From Sinomonas sp. R1AF57 (lineage in GTDB: Bacteria > Actinomycetota > Actinomycetes > Actinomycetales > Micrococcaceae): a stretch of 64,000 nt of DNA. Both the position numbers and the translations under genes were made by a program. Positions 26,958-35,554 of the stretch are shown here, one piece after another. The notes beneath the pieces are model-generated. The model saw only the letters and a list, made by a program, of their open reading frames with translations. It had not been told where the DNA came from and ran no database searches. The stretch is from assembly GCF_002224485.1 (NCBI RefSeq), contig NZ_CP022463.1, forward strand, positions 620,019 through 684,018, written 5' to 3'. Numbering within the stretch: the stretch's first letter is position 1; every line of letters begins with the position of its first letter.

Positions 26958-28084
26958 GCGCCACCGTCCTGGATCCCACCTCGACCGGACGCCACGCCGC
27001 CGCGGGCCGGGACTCCCGAGAGCCCGCGCTGAAGGTCGAGGGGCTGTGGAAGATCTTCGGGGCGAAGGCGGACAGGATCATCGGCTCCCCCGATGAGCAT
27101 CTGGGCCGCAAGGAGCTCCAGGCCAAGACCGGGTGCCTGGCGGCGGTGAAGGACGTCTCGTTCGAGGTCGCCCCTGGCGAGGTCTTCGTCGTCATGGGCC
27201 TCTCCGGCTCGGGGAAGTCCACGCTCGTGCGCCTGCTGACCCGGCTCATCGAGCCCACCGCGGGCACCGTCACGATCGACGGCGAGGACGTCACCCGGGC
27301 GGGCAGGGCCAGGCTGCGCCAGATGCGCCGGAACCACATGGCCATGGTCTTCCAGCAGTTCGGCCTGCTGCCGCACCGGAAGGTGATCGACAACGTGGCC
27401 TACGGCCTCGAGGTCCGCGGGGAGTCGAAGCCGAAGCGGCTCGCGAGGGCCCAGGAGATGGTGGACCTCGTGGGCCTGTCCGGCTACGAGGGCTCCTTCC
27501 CGGACCAGCTCTCCGGCGGCATGCAGCAGCGCGTCGGGCTCGCCCGCGCGCTGGCTGTGGACCCGCAGGTCCTCTTCTTCGACGAGCCGTTCTCGGCGCT
27601 GGACCCGCTGATCCGGCGCGACATGCAGAACGAGGTCTGCCGCCTGCACGAGGAGGTGGGCAAGACGATGGTCTTCATCACCCACGACCTCCAGGAGGCA
27701 CTCAAGCTCGGGGACCGGATCCTCATCATGCGCGACGGCGAGGTCGTCCAGATCGGCACGCCCGCCGAGGTCGTGGCGAACCCCGCCGACGACTACGTGC
27801 GCGACTTCGTCTCCGACGTGCCCCGCTCGCACGTGCTCACGCTGCGCTATGTGGTCCGGCCCCCGCGGGCCGGCGAGTCCCTCGAGGGCCCGGTCATGCA
27901 GGCCGACTGCGTGGTGCGGGACGCGGCCCGGCAGGTCCTTGCCTCGGCGCTGCCGGTGAGGGTATTCGAGGGGGAGCGGTTCCTGGGCGTGGTCGACGAC
28001 GAGGACGTCCTCCGCGTCGTCGTCGCCGAGGAGCCCGCCGCGCTCGGCGGCGCGGCGGCGGCCGCGGCCGGGGGTGCGGCATGA
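26954..28084 (+). CDS. proV: Glycine betaine/choline ABC importer, ATPase
   Basis: 376 residues, ATPase of the ProU/OpuA class. Seen: Walker [10 protein letters not shown] (near residue 83), [11 protein letters not shown]-loop, [15 protein letters not shown] signature, [13 protein letters not shown]alker B, and the H-loop VFITHDL. The N-terminal [11 protein letters not shown] segment preceding the core is typical of ProV. The C-terminal ~100 residues resemble a reduced CBS-like regulatory tail ([17 protein letters not shown]) and end in an Ala/Gly run. Overlaps betA and proW by 4 bases each, so translation is coupled. Confidence 0.93.
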   Translation: MSATVLDPTSTGRHAAAGRDSREPALKVEGLWKIFGAKADRIIGSPDEHLGRKELQAKTGCLAAVKDVSFEVAPGEVFVVMGLSGSGKSTLVRLLTRLIEPTAGTVTIDGEDVTRAGRARLRQMRRNHMAMVFQQFGLLPHRKVIDNVAYGLEVRGESKPKRLARAQEMVDLVGLSGYEGSFPDQLSGGMQQRVGLARALAVDPQVLFFDEPFSALDPLIRRDMQNEVCRLHEEVGKTMVFITHDLQEALKLGDRILIMRDGEVVQIGTPAEVVANPADDYVRDFVSDVPRSHVLTLRYVVRPPRAGESLEGPVMQADCVVRDAARQVLASALPVRVFEGERFLGVVDDEDVLRVVVAEEPAALGGAAAAAAGGAA

Positions 28085-30147
28085 GCACCGTCACCACGGA
28101 CCGCGCGGACGCCGCGGTGTCGGCGCCCGCCGGTGCGCGGGAGCGCGCGGCCGAGCCCGCCACGCGGCCGCCGACACGCACCGGCGCACTGCGCCGCCAC
28201 TGGCGCGCGGCCGTGCTGGGCGCCGTGGTCCTCGCATGGATCCTGACGTGGGCGGCCCTGCGGGGCACCCAGACCCTCGAGCTGGGAGGGGCCGAGCGGA
28301 CCGATGTCCACACGTGGCTCAACGGCCTCCGGGACAGCTTCGACGCCGCGCGGGGCACCTCGGCCGTGTTCGAGTACCTCATCCAGCCGATCACCAACGG
28401 ACTCAACGGTGGCGTCGCCTTCCTCCAGCACCTGCTCAGCCAGCCCTCAGCGGTGCGGCCCGTGCCCGAGATCGGCTGGCTCGGCGTCGTCGCTCTCCTG
28501 GGCTGGGCGACGTTCGCGGCCGCCGGGGTCCGGTCGATGCTGCTCGTGGCGGCGTGCGTGCTGCTGTTCGGCTTCTTCGGCTACTGGCAGCAGAGCATCG
28601 ACACGCTCATCGTGACGTTCGTTGCCGTCGCCATCTGCGCTCTCGTCGGGCTCCCGCTGGGCGTGCTCACGGCCCGCAACCGCAGGGCCGCCGCGGTCGT
28701 CACCCCGGTGCTGGACCTCATGCAGACCCTCCCCTCGTTCGCGTACCTGGCCCCGCTCGCCTTCGTGTTCGGGATCGGCCCCGCCGCGGCCATCGTGACC
28801 ACGATCATCTACTCGCTGCCGCCGCTCGTGCGCATCACCGAGCACGGCATCCGCGCCGTCTCCCCGGTCACGCTCGAGGCCGTGGAGTCCATGGGCGGGA
28901 CCGCCTGGCAGACCCTGCTCAAGGTCCAGCTGCCCATGGCGCGGCGCACGATCGTCGTCGGGATCAACCAGTGCACGATGGCGGCGCTCTCGATGGCCAC
29001 CATCGCGACGCTCATCAACGGCCCCGGACTCGGAGGACCCGTGCTCCAGGCCCTGCAGTCCCTTGATGTCGGTTCGGCGTTCGTCTCAGGGCTCGCGATC
29101 GTGCTGATGGCGATCATGCTGGACCGCACGACGACGGCCGCCTCCGAGCGCTCGGGGATCGAGGCCCGCGTCCAGCGCGGGACCGCCCCGACCGGGATGC
29201 GCGGCCGGCGCGGGAGGAGGATCGCCGTCGTCGTCGGGGCCGTCGCCGCCGCCGTCGCCGTCTACCTCTCCCGCACCTACATCGCGTTCGCCCAGTTCCC
29301 CGCCTCGCCGGACCTCGGCGGCCCGCTCGCGAAGGCGGTCTCGGGCGCGACGGACTGGACGGTCGGGACGTTCTCGGGCTTCACGAACTGGCTCCGGGAG
29401 GCCGTCACCGCGGTTCTGGTCAACCCGCTCGAGTCGCTCCTGGCGCAGTCGCCGTGGTGGGCGATGGCGCTGGTGCTGCTCGCGCTCGCCTTCACCCTCG
29501 GCGGCTGGCGCCCGGCAGCGGTGACCCTGGCCTGCGAGGCCGTGATCCTGGGCACCGGGCTGTGGAACGAGAGCATGAAGACCCTCGCCACCACGCTCGT
29601 GGCCACCCTGCTAGTGGTCGTCGCCGCGGTCGCCGTGGGCGTCTGGATGGGCAGGAGCAGGCTCGTCGACTCGGCCATCCGCCCCGTGCTGGATGCGTTC
29701 CAGACCATCCCCCCGTTCGTGTACCTCGTCCCCGCCCTGGCCCTGTTCGGCCCGACCCGCTTCACCGCCATCGTCGCCGCCCTGGCGTACGGCGTCCCGA
29801 TCGCGACCAAGCTCGTCGCCGACGGGATCCGCGGGGTCTCCCCGGTCACCGTGGAGGCTGCCGAGTCCATGGGAACGACCGGGTGGCAGATGGTCTCCCG
29901 CGTCCAGCTGCCCATGGCCCGCGCCGCGGTCGTCCTGGCCGCCAACCAGGGCCTGCTCTACGTCCTCGCGATGGTCGTCGTCGGCGGCCTCGTCGGCGGC
30001 GGGGGCCTCGGCTACCTCGTCGTCTCCGGCTTCTCCCAGGGCCAGCTCTTCGGCAAGGGCCTGGCCGCCGGAATCGCCATCACCGCACTCGGAGTCATGC
30101 TCGACCGCATCGCCCAGCACGCCGCCGCCCGGTACGGCCGCGTCTAG
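28081..30147 (+). CDS. proW: Double-length betaine/choline ABC permease (fused tandem ProW)
   Basis: 688 residues from ATG 28081, about twice the usual permease length. Seen: two copies of the permease core. The first has [20 protein letters not shown] (near residue 270) with [12 protein letters not shown], the second [20 protein letters not shown] (near 600) with [12 protein letters not shown]; these EAA loops contact the ATPase. A basic linker (near residues 355-385) joins the halves. One chain could therefore form the whole transmembrane pore that normally needs a homodimer. The N-terminus is Ala/Arg/Thr rich. Coupled to proV by ATGA and followed by proX after 36 bases. Confidence 0.9.
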   Translation: MSTVTTDRADAAVSAPAGARERAAEPATRPPTRTGALRRHWRAAVLGAVVLAWILTWAALRGTQTLELGGAERTDVHTWLNGLRDSFDAARGTSAVFEYLIQPITNGLNGGVAFLQHLLSQPSAVRPVPEIGWLGVVALLGWATFAAAGVRSMLLVAACVLLFGFFGYWQQSIDTLIVTFVAVAICALVGLPLGVLTARNRRAAAVVTPVLDLMQTLPSFAYLAPLAFVFGIGPAAAIVTTIIYSLPPLVRITEHGIRAVSPVTLEAVESMGGTAWQTLLKVQLPMARRTIVVGINQCTMAALSMATIATLINGPGLGGPVLQALQSLDVGSAFVSGLAIVLMAIMLDRTTTAASERSGIEARVQRGTAPTGMRGRRGRRIAVVVGAVAAAVAVYLSRTYIAFAQFPASPDLGGPLAKAVSGATDWTVGTFSGFTNWLREAVTAVLVNPLESLLAQSPWWAMALVLLALAFTLGGWRPAAVTLACEAVILGTGLWNESMKTLATTLVATLLVVVAAVAVGVWMGRSRLVDSAIRPVLDAFQTIPPFVYLVPALALFGPTRFTAIVAALAYGVPIATKLVADGIRGVSPVTVEAAESMGTTGWQMVSRVQLPMARAAVVLAANQGLLYVLAMVVVGGLVGGGGLGYLVVSGFSQGQLFGKGLAAGIAITALGVMLDRIAQHAAARYGRV

Positions 30148-30183
30148 TCCCACCGAACTCCCCCCCCCACGAAGGAAACCCCC

Positions 30184-31182
30184 ATGAAACCCTGGATCAA
30201 GCACTGCACCCGCCCGCTCAAGCGCACCGGGTCCGCGAAGGCCGCCGCCGCCGTCGTCCTCGCCGCGACCCTGTCCCTGACCGCCTGCGGCGGGGACATC
30301 TCCTCAGCCTCGACCGCCTCCTCGGGCGGGGCCGCCCCGTGCGGGACGTTCAACATGGCCGTGAACCCCTGGGTCGGCTACGAGGCCGACGCCTACGTCG
30401 TCGGGACGCTGGCCAAGGAGAAGCTCGGCTGCACGGTGAACTACAAGACCCTCAAGGAAGAGGTCGCCTGGCAGGGCTTCGGCAGCGGCGAGGTGGACAC
30501 CGTCATCGAGAACTGGGGCCACCCCGACCTGACCGAGAAGTACATCAAGCAGCAGAAGACGGCCGTGGACGCCGGCCCGACCGGCAACACCGGAGTGATC
30601 GGCTGGTTCGTCCCGCCATGGATGGCCAAGCAGTACCCGGACATCACCGACGGGGCCAACCTGAACAAGTACGCGGACCTGTTCAAGACCTCCGAGTCCG
30701 GCGGCCAGGGCCAGCTCCTGGACGGTGATCCCTCGTTCGTCACCAACGACGAGGCCCTCGTGAAGAACCTCGGCCTGAACTTCAAGGTGGTCTACGCCGG
30801 CTCCGAGCCCGCGCTGATCCAGGCGTTCCGCCAGGCAGAGCAGAACCACACCCCGCTCATCGGCTACTTCTACGACCCCCAGTGGTTCATGGCCGAGGTC
30901 CCCTTGGTCAAGGTCAACCTCCCCGCCTACACCGACGGCTGCGACGCCGACGCCGCCAAGGTCGCCTGCGACTACCCGAAGTACGACCTGAACAAGATCG
31001 CCTCCACGAAGTTCGCCAACTCAGGCAGCCCCGCGTACAAGCTGGTCAAGAACTTCAGCTGGACCAATGAGGACCAGAACACGGTCTCCGGATACATCGC
31101 CCGCGACGGCATGGACCCGGCTGCCGCCGCCAAGAAGTGGATCGACGCCAACCCCGACAAGGTCGCGGCATGGCTGAAGTAG
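30184..31182 (+). CDS. proX: Betaine/choline-binding lipoprotein
   Basis: 332 residues. Seen: a long basic leader, hydrophobic stretch, and lipobox LTAC with Cys35 as the lipidated residue; then GTFNMAVNPWVGYEADAYVVGTL, EVAWQGFGSGEVDTVIENWG and PPWMAKQYPDI, which fit the ProX/OpuAC substrate-binding fold where Trp residues box the quaternary amine. It delivers the substrate to ProV-ProW at the outer face of the membrane. AAGGAA precedes the ATG. The end overlaps the betB start by 13 bases. Confidence 0.92.
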   Translation: MKPWIKHCTRPLKRTGSAKAAAAVVLAATLSLTACGGDISSASTASSGGAAPCGTFNMAVNPWVGYEADAYVVGTLAKEKLGCTVNYKTLKEEVAWQGFGSGEVDTVIENWGHPDLTEKYIKQQKTAVDAGPTGNTGVIGWFVPPWMAKQYPDITDGANLNKYADLFKTSESGGQGQLLDGDPSFVTNDEALVKNLGLNFKVVYAGSEPALIQAFRQAEQNHTPLIGYFYDPQWFMAEVPLVKVNLPAYTDGCDADAAKVACDYPKYDLNKIASTKFANSGSPAYKLVKNFSWTNEDQNTVSGYIARDGMDPAAAAKKWIDANPDKVAAWLK

Positions 31183-32723
31183 CGACGGAGCCCCGGGCAC
31201 AGACCCGCGACGCGACGGCGCCGGACCGAACGGCCAGGCCCGCGAAGGGCCTGTACGTGGACGGGGCCTGGCAGAACGCGCAGGACGGTGCCACCTCTGC
31301 CGTGCGCTGCCCGGCAGACGGGCAAGAGGTCGCCGTCGTCGTCTCGGCCGGCGCCGTGGACGCCGAGCGGGCGATCGCCAGTGCCCGGGCCTCCTTCGAC
31401 CACGGCCCGTGGCGGCGCCTGACCGACACCGAGCGCGGCGCGGTCATGCTGCGGGTCGCCGACCTCCTCGAGCGGGACAAGGCCGCCTACGCCCGCGCCG
31501 AGGCCCTGGACACCGGCAAGCGGCTGGTCGAAGCCGAGTACGACCTGGACGACATCGCCGCGTGCTTCCGGTACTACGGCAAGGTCGCCGGACTCGACGC
31601 CGGCCGGGTCGTGGACACCGGCAGGCCGGGGGCGATCAGTCGGGTCGTGTACGAGCCGCTGGGCGTGTGCGCGCTCATCGCCCCGTGGAACTATCCGCTG
31701 CTGCAGGCGGCGTGGAAGGTCGCCCCGGCCCTGGTGGCAGGGAACTCGTTCGTCCTCAAGCCCAGCGAGCTCACGCCGTCGACCTCGATCCTGCTCATGG
31801 AGACCCTCGCTGAGGCCGGCGTGCCGGCTGGCGTGGCGAACCTCGTCACTGGGCGCGGATCGGTGGTGGGCGGCCCGCTGAGCGCAGATCCGCGCGTGGA
31901 CCTGGTCTCCCTCACCGGTGGGCTGTCCACCGGGCAGACGATCATGGCCGCTGCCGCGCAGACCGTGAAGCGCGTGGCGTTCGAGCTCGGCGGGAAGAAC
32001 CCGAACGTGGTCTTCGCCGACGCGGACTGGGACGCCGCCGTCGACAACGCCCTCACCGCCGTCTTCCTCCACTCCGGGCAGGTGTGCTCGGCCGGGGCCC
32101 GGCTGGTGGTGGAGGAGCCGATCGCGGAGCGGTTCGTCGCCGAGGTGGTCCGGCGGGCGAAGCTGATCCGGCTCGGCGGACCGTTCGATCCCGAGGCAGA
32201 GGCCGGCCCGCTCATCTCGGCCAAGCACCGCGAGCAGGTGCACGCCTACGTCCAGGCCGGCCTCGCCGAGGGGGCGGAGCTGCTGTGCGGCGGGTACATC
32301 CCCGACGAGGGCGCCCTGGCCGACGGGTTCTTCTACCCGCCCACCGTGCTGGGCAACTGCCGCCGCGGGATGAGCGTGGTCCGCGAGGAGTCCTTCGGGC
32401 CCGTGCTCACGGTCGAGACGTTCCGCGACGAGGCCGAGGCCATCGCGATCGCCAACGATACCGAGTACGGCCTCGCCGGGGCCGTGTGGACCTCGGACGC
32501 CTCACGCGCCCAGCGCGTCGCGGCAGCGCTGAGGCACGGGACGGTGTGGATCAACGACTACCACCCCTACGTGCCCCAGGCGGAGTGGGGCGGGTTCGGC
32601 AAGTCCGGCATCGGCCGGGAGCTCGGCCGCGCCGGCCTCGACGAGTACCGCGAGGCAAAGCACATCTGGCAGAACATCGCCCCGGCCCCCAGCGGGTGGT
32701 TCGGGGGTTCGGCCCCCGCCTGA
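31170..32723 (+). CDS. betB: Betaine aldehyde dehydrogenase
   Basis: Oxidises betaine aldehyde to glycine betaine with NAD(P)+. 517 residues from ATG 31170, which overlaps proX. Seen: APWNYPLLQAAWKVAPALVAGN, catalytic Glu272 (FELGGKNPN) and Cys306 (HSGQVCSAGAR), and ESFGPVLTVETF near the C-terminus. The first ~28 residues are a disordered-looking extension. Functional class is inferred from sequence and from the operon with choline dehydrogenase and the ProU-type importer; other amino-aldehyde substrates cannot be ruled out. Confidence 0.92.
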   Translation: MAEVATEPRAQTRDATAPDRTARPAKGLYVDGAWQNAQDGATSAVRCPADGQEVAVVVSAGAVDAERAIASARASFDHGPWRRLTDTERGAVMLRVADLLERDKAAYARAEALDTGKRLVEAEYDLDDIAACFRYYGKVAGLDAGRVVDTGRPGAISRVVYEPLGVCALIAPWNYPLLQAAWKVAPALVAGNSFVLKPSELTPSTSILLMETLAEAGVPAGVANLVTGRGSVVGGPLSADPRVDLVSLTGGLSTGQTIMAAAAQTVKRVAFELGGKNPNVVFADADWDAAVDNALTAVFLHSGQVCSAGARLVVEEPIAERFVAEVVRRAKLIRLGGPFDPEAEAGPLISAKHREQVHAYVQAGLAEGAELLCGGYIPDEGALADGFFYPPTVLGNCRRGMSVVREESFGPVLTVETFRDEAEAIAIANDTEYGLAGAVWTSDASRAQRVAAALRHGTVWINDYHPYVPQAEWGGFGKSGIGRELGRAGLDEYREAKHIWQNIAPAPSGWFGGSAPA

Positions 32724-32730
32724 CCACGGT

Positions 32731-34011
32731 TCAGGCGCGGGCGCCGCTCTGCCGGGCCTCGGCGGCGACGGCGATTGCCTCGGCCCGCGAGCCCACGCCG
32801 AGCTTCCTGAAAAGGTTCCGCAGGTGGAACTTGACGGTGTTCTCGCTGACGCCCAGCTCTGCCGCGATGGCCCTGTTGCGCAGGCCCCCCTCGAGGAGCT
32901 GGAGGACCTGTTCCTCGCGCTCGCCCAGCCCCCATTCCGCAGCCTCGCGGGATGGGGGCTTCGGCGCGTCGAGGGGCAGGGAGACGAACACGTCCGCGCC
33001 CCACCCCGGCATGGCCTCCATCCGGAGCCTCCCGTCGAGGGCCTGGACGCGCTGCTCGATGCGGCGCATGCCGTCGTGGGCGGGGCAGAGGCTTCCCTGC
33101 CCGTCGTCGCGGAGGTCGATGAGGAGGTTCGTCCCGTCGCAGTCCCACTGGATCCGGATCCGGCGCACCTCGTCTTGCTCGACCATCGCGAGCACGAGCG
33201 CCCTGACAATCGCCCGGGCCGCATGCGCCACCTCCCCGGGGAGCGCCCGCCCATCCGCGGGCGGCTCGACGAACTGCAGTGAGATCCCGCTGAAGCGCTC
33301 GAGCGGGCGGAGCTCGGCCTGCAGTCGCTCGAAGGCCCTCGCGACCGGCTCCTCGAGCAGCGAGGCGGCGCGGTCCGCCGAGGCTCTCAGCCGCACGAGC
33401 GCCGCGGCCGCGATGTCCGTCGCCGCGCGCCGTGCCGACTCGTCGGGCTGGTGCGGGGACCGCAGCGCGGCGAGGACCGTCTCGAGGGTGGTGGAGTGCT
33501 GGTCGGTGAGCTCGGCCGTGAGCCGGGACCGCTCGGCGCTCGCCGCTCGGGACTCCCGCAGGTACGACGGCGCCGCTTCCGCCACCTTGTCGCGGATCCG
33601 CACCGCCGCGAGGTGCCACAGGCGCACGACGGCGGGCATCGCCTCCTCGTCCCGCCACCCGGCCGCCGGGGCCGGGTCGGTCAGGACCAGCAGCGCGTTC
33701 GTCGTGGACCGTGCCGCCAGGACGGGCCGCGGCTCGCCCGCAATGAGCTCTGTGGTGCGCCGCGGGGCCAGATCCGGAAGGGCGGACCGGATCGCGTCGA
33801 GCTCGTCGAGCGAGACCCGGCTGATGATGTTCTCGGCCCCGGCCTTCTTCTGGGGGCGGCCCGTGCAGTCCTCGGTGAAGATCACGAGCGCGGAGCAGCG
33901 CACATACGGTGCCAGTGCGGTCCGCAGCGCCTCCGCGATCCCCAGGAGCGGGGCGTCGGCGAGGTCCGCAGCGGCGTCGAGGAGCGCGAGTGCGTCATGC
34001 GTCGGGGCCAT
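32731..34011 (-). CDS. LuxR-family regulator with kinase-like ATPase region
   Basis: 426 residues. The N-terminal ~150 residues look GAF-like (one cytosolic sensor domain); a helical segment (~155-245) and a region with DLRDDGQGS and MPGWGADVFVSLP resemble the ATP-binding part of NarX-type histidine kinases; the last ~65 residues are a LuxR helix-turn-helix (GEREEQVLQLLEGGLRNRAIA, VSENTVKFHLRNLFRKLGV). There is no membrane segment and no receiver domain. It is thus a one-protein version of a NarX/NarL pair. Divergent from hxlB with 124 bases between; probable regulator of the formaldehyde-fixing genes, or of the adjacent betaine operon whose end lies 7 bases away. Confidence 0.8.
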   Translation of the reverse strand: MAPTHDALALLDAAADLADAPLLGIAEALRTALAPYVRCSALVIFTEDCTGRPQKKAGAENIISRVSLDELDAIRSALPDLAPRRTTELIAGEPRPVLAARSTTNALLVLTDPAPAAGWRDEEAMPAVVRLWHLAAVRIRDKVAEAAPSYLRESRAASAERSRLTAELTDQHSTTLETVLAALRSPHQPDESARRAATDIAAAALVRLRASADRAASLLEEPVARAFERLQAELRPLERFSGISLQFVEPPADGRALPGEVAHAARAIVRALVLAMVEQDEVRRIRIQWDCDGTNLLIDLRDDGQGSLCPAHDGMRRIEQRVQALDGRLRMEAMPGWGADVFVSLPLDAPKPPSREAAEWGLGEREEQVLQLLEGGLRNRAIAAELGVSENTVKFHLRNLFRKLGVGSRAEAIAVAAEARQSGARA

Positions 34012-34031
34012 CGGGCCAGTCTAGGGCTGCG

Positions 34032-34071
34032 ACTGCCCGAATGGGTAGGCACGACCGTCCGGCCGGGCAGT
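34032..34071. promoter_or_regulatory. Inverted repeat in the luxR-hxlB promoter region
   Basis: ACTGCCCG (34032-34039) and CGGGCAGT (34064-34071) form an 8-base inverted repeat with a 24-base spacer. It lies between the divergent regulator and hxlB and could be an operator; the evidence is only the symmetry and position. Confidence 0.4.
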
Positions 34072-34135
34072 TATCCCACCCGTGTGGGTGGCGGGATGCT
34101 GGAGGCATGCACGGACCGACAGCAAAGGAGCGCGT

Positions 34136-34732
34136 ATGAGCGTGCAGACGACCACACGGGCGCGTCCCGTCACCGCGGACGCCGTCCATCACAACCTCGG
34201 CCTCATCCACGGCGAGGTCCTCACCACCGCCGGGGCGCTGCGCCGCGGCGACCTGGCCGACGTCGCGCGCCTCATCGGCGAGGCACCCCGCGTCTTCCTC
34301 GCCGGGGCCGGCCGCTCGGGCCTCGTGCTGCGGATGGCCGCGATGCGGCTCATGCACCTCGGACTCGAGGTCCATGTCGCCGGCGACACGACGACGCCGG
34401 CGATCCGCGCCGGGGACCTGCTGATCGCGGCCTCCGGCTCGGGCGCCACGGCGGGGGTCGTGAAGGCCGCGAGCACCGCCGCCGCGGTCGGGGCCCGCAT
34501 CGTCGCCTACACGACCGACCGTGACTCGCCGCTCGCCGCGCGGGCCGACGTCGTCGTCGTGATCCCCGCAGCGCGGAAGACCGACCACGGCGGCGCCGTC
34601 TCGCGCCAATACTCGGGGAGCCTCTTCGAGCAGGTGCTGCTCCTCGCCACGGAGGCCGTGTTCCAGAGCCTCTGGGATGCGGACGGCACGCCGGCCGAGG
34701 AGCTCTGGCTCCGGCACGCCAACATCGAATAG
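34136..34732 (+). CDS. hxlB: 6-phospho-3-hexuloisomerase
   Basis: Converts hexulose 6-phosphate to fructose 6-phosphate in the ribulose monophosphate pathway. 198 residues, SIS fold. Seen: FLAGAGRSGLVLRMAAMRLMHLG (sugar isomerase site), GDTTTPAIRAGDLLIAASGSGAT and SLFEQVLLLATEAVF. AAAGGAG lies 6 bases before the ATG at 34136. hxlA follows after 54 bases. Confidence 0.94.
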   Translation: MSVQTTTRARPVTADAVHHNLGLIHGEVLTTAGALRRGDLADVARLIGEAPRVFLAGAGRSGLVLRMAAMRLMHLGLEVHVAGDTTTPAIRAGDLLIAASGSGATAGVVKAASTAAAVGARIVAYTTDRDSPLAARADVVVVIPAARKTDHGGAVSRQYSGSLFEQVLLLATEAVFQSLWDADGTPAEELWLRHANIE

Positions 34733-34786
34733 CCGTCCCCCGCATCTCCCATCCGCCACAGGAAACACAGAAAAGGAAACACCCAC

Positions 34787-35410
34787 ATGAAGCTGCAGGT
34801 CGCCATGGATGTCCTCACCGTCGACGAGGCCCTCGAGCTGGCCTCCCAGGTCGCCGAGCACGTGGACATCATCGAACTGGGCACCCCGCTCGTGAAGAAC
34901 GCCGGCCTCTCGGCCGTCACCGCCGTCAAGGAGGCCCACCCCACGAAGGTGGTCTTCGCGGACCTGAAGACGATGGACGCCGGCGAACTCGAGGCCGAGC
35001 TCGCCTTCAAGGCCGGCGCGGACCTCGTCTCGGTCCTGGGCAGCGCCGACGACTCCACGATCGCGGGCGCCGTCAAGGCGGCGCGGGCGCACAACAAGGG
35101 CGTCGTCGTGGACCTCATCGGGGTCCAGGACAAGGTTGCCCGCGCGCAGGAGGCGCGCCAGCTCGGGGCGAAGTACGTCGAGTTCCACGCCGGCCTCGAC
35201 GAGCAGGCCAAGCCGGGCTACGACCTCAGCGTGCTCCTGACCGCCGGAGAGCTGGCCCGCGTGCCGTTCTCGGTGGCAGGCGGCGTCAACGCCTCGACCA
35301 TCGGTTCGGTCCAGCGGGCGGGGGCGGACGTCGCCGTCGCCGGCGGCTCGATCTACGGCGCGGCGGACCCGGCCGAGGCCGCCCGCCAGCTCAAGGCCGC
35401 CATCGTCTGA
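34787..35410 (+). CDS. hxlA: 3-hexulose-6-phosphate synthase
   Basis: Fixes formaldehyde onto ribulose 5-phosphate. 207 residues, a TIM barrel of the orotidine-phosphate-decarboxylase group. Seen: LQVAMDVLTVDEALEL, EHVDIIELGTPL, the catalytic FADLKTMDAG (Asp-x-Lys-x-x-Asp), HAGLDEQA and FSVAGGVN. The pair gives the cell a way to assimilate or detoxify formaldehyde released from methyl groups, in addition to oxidation by the mycothiol enzyme. AAAGGAAAC precedes the ATG. A hairpin follows. Confidence 0.95.
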   Translation: MKLQVAMDVLTVDEALELASQVAEHVDIIELGTPLVKNAGLSAVTAVKEAHPTKVVFADLKTMDAGELEAELAFKAGADLVSVLGSADDSTIAGAVKAARAHNKGVVVDLIGVQDKVARAQEARQLGAKYVEFHAGLDEQAKPGYDLSVLLTAGELARVPFSVAGGVNASTIGSVQRAGADVAVAGGSIYGAADPAEAARQLKAAIV

Positions 35411-35482
35411 CGATCGATCATCGGCGGTTGACGTCTCGTTCATTCGACGAGGCGCCGCCGAAGGCCGCCTGCGCAGACGACA

Positions 35483-35539
35483 GGACGCCCTGCCGCGGAG
35501 CGGAACGCTTGAAGGCGTTCCCTGTGCGGCAGGGCGTCC
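35483..35539. terminator. Bidirectional terminator between hxlA and MHS transporter
   Basis: GGACGCCCTGCCGC (35483-35496) pairs with its complement at 35526-35539; a second stem GGAACGC/GCGTTCC lies inside. The two genes converge here. Confidence 0.8.
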
Positions 35540-35554
35540 GTCGTGCTGTGCCGC

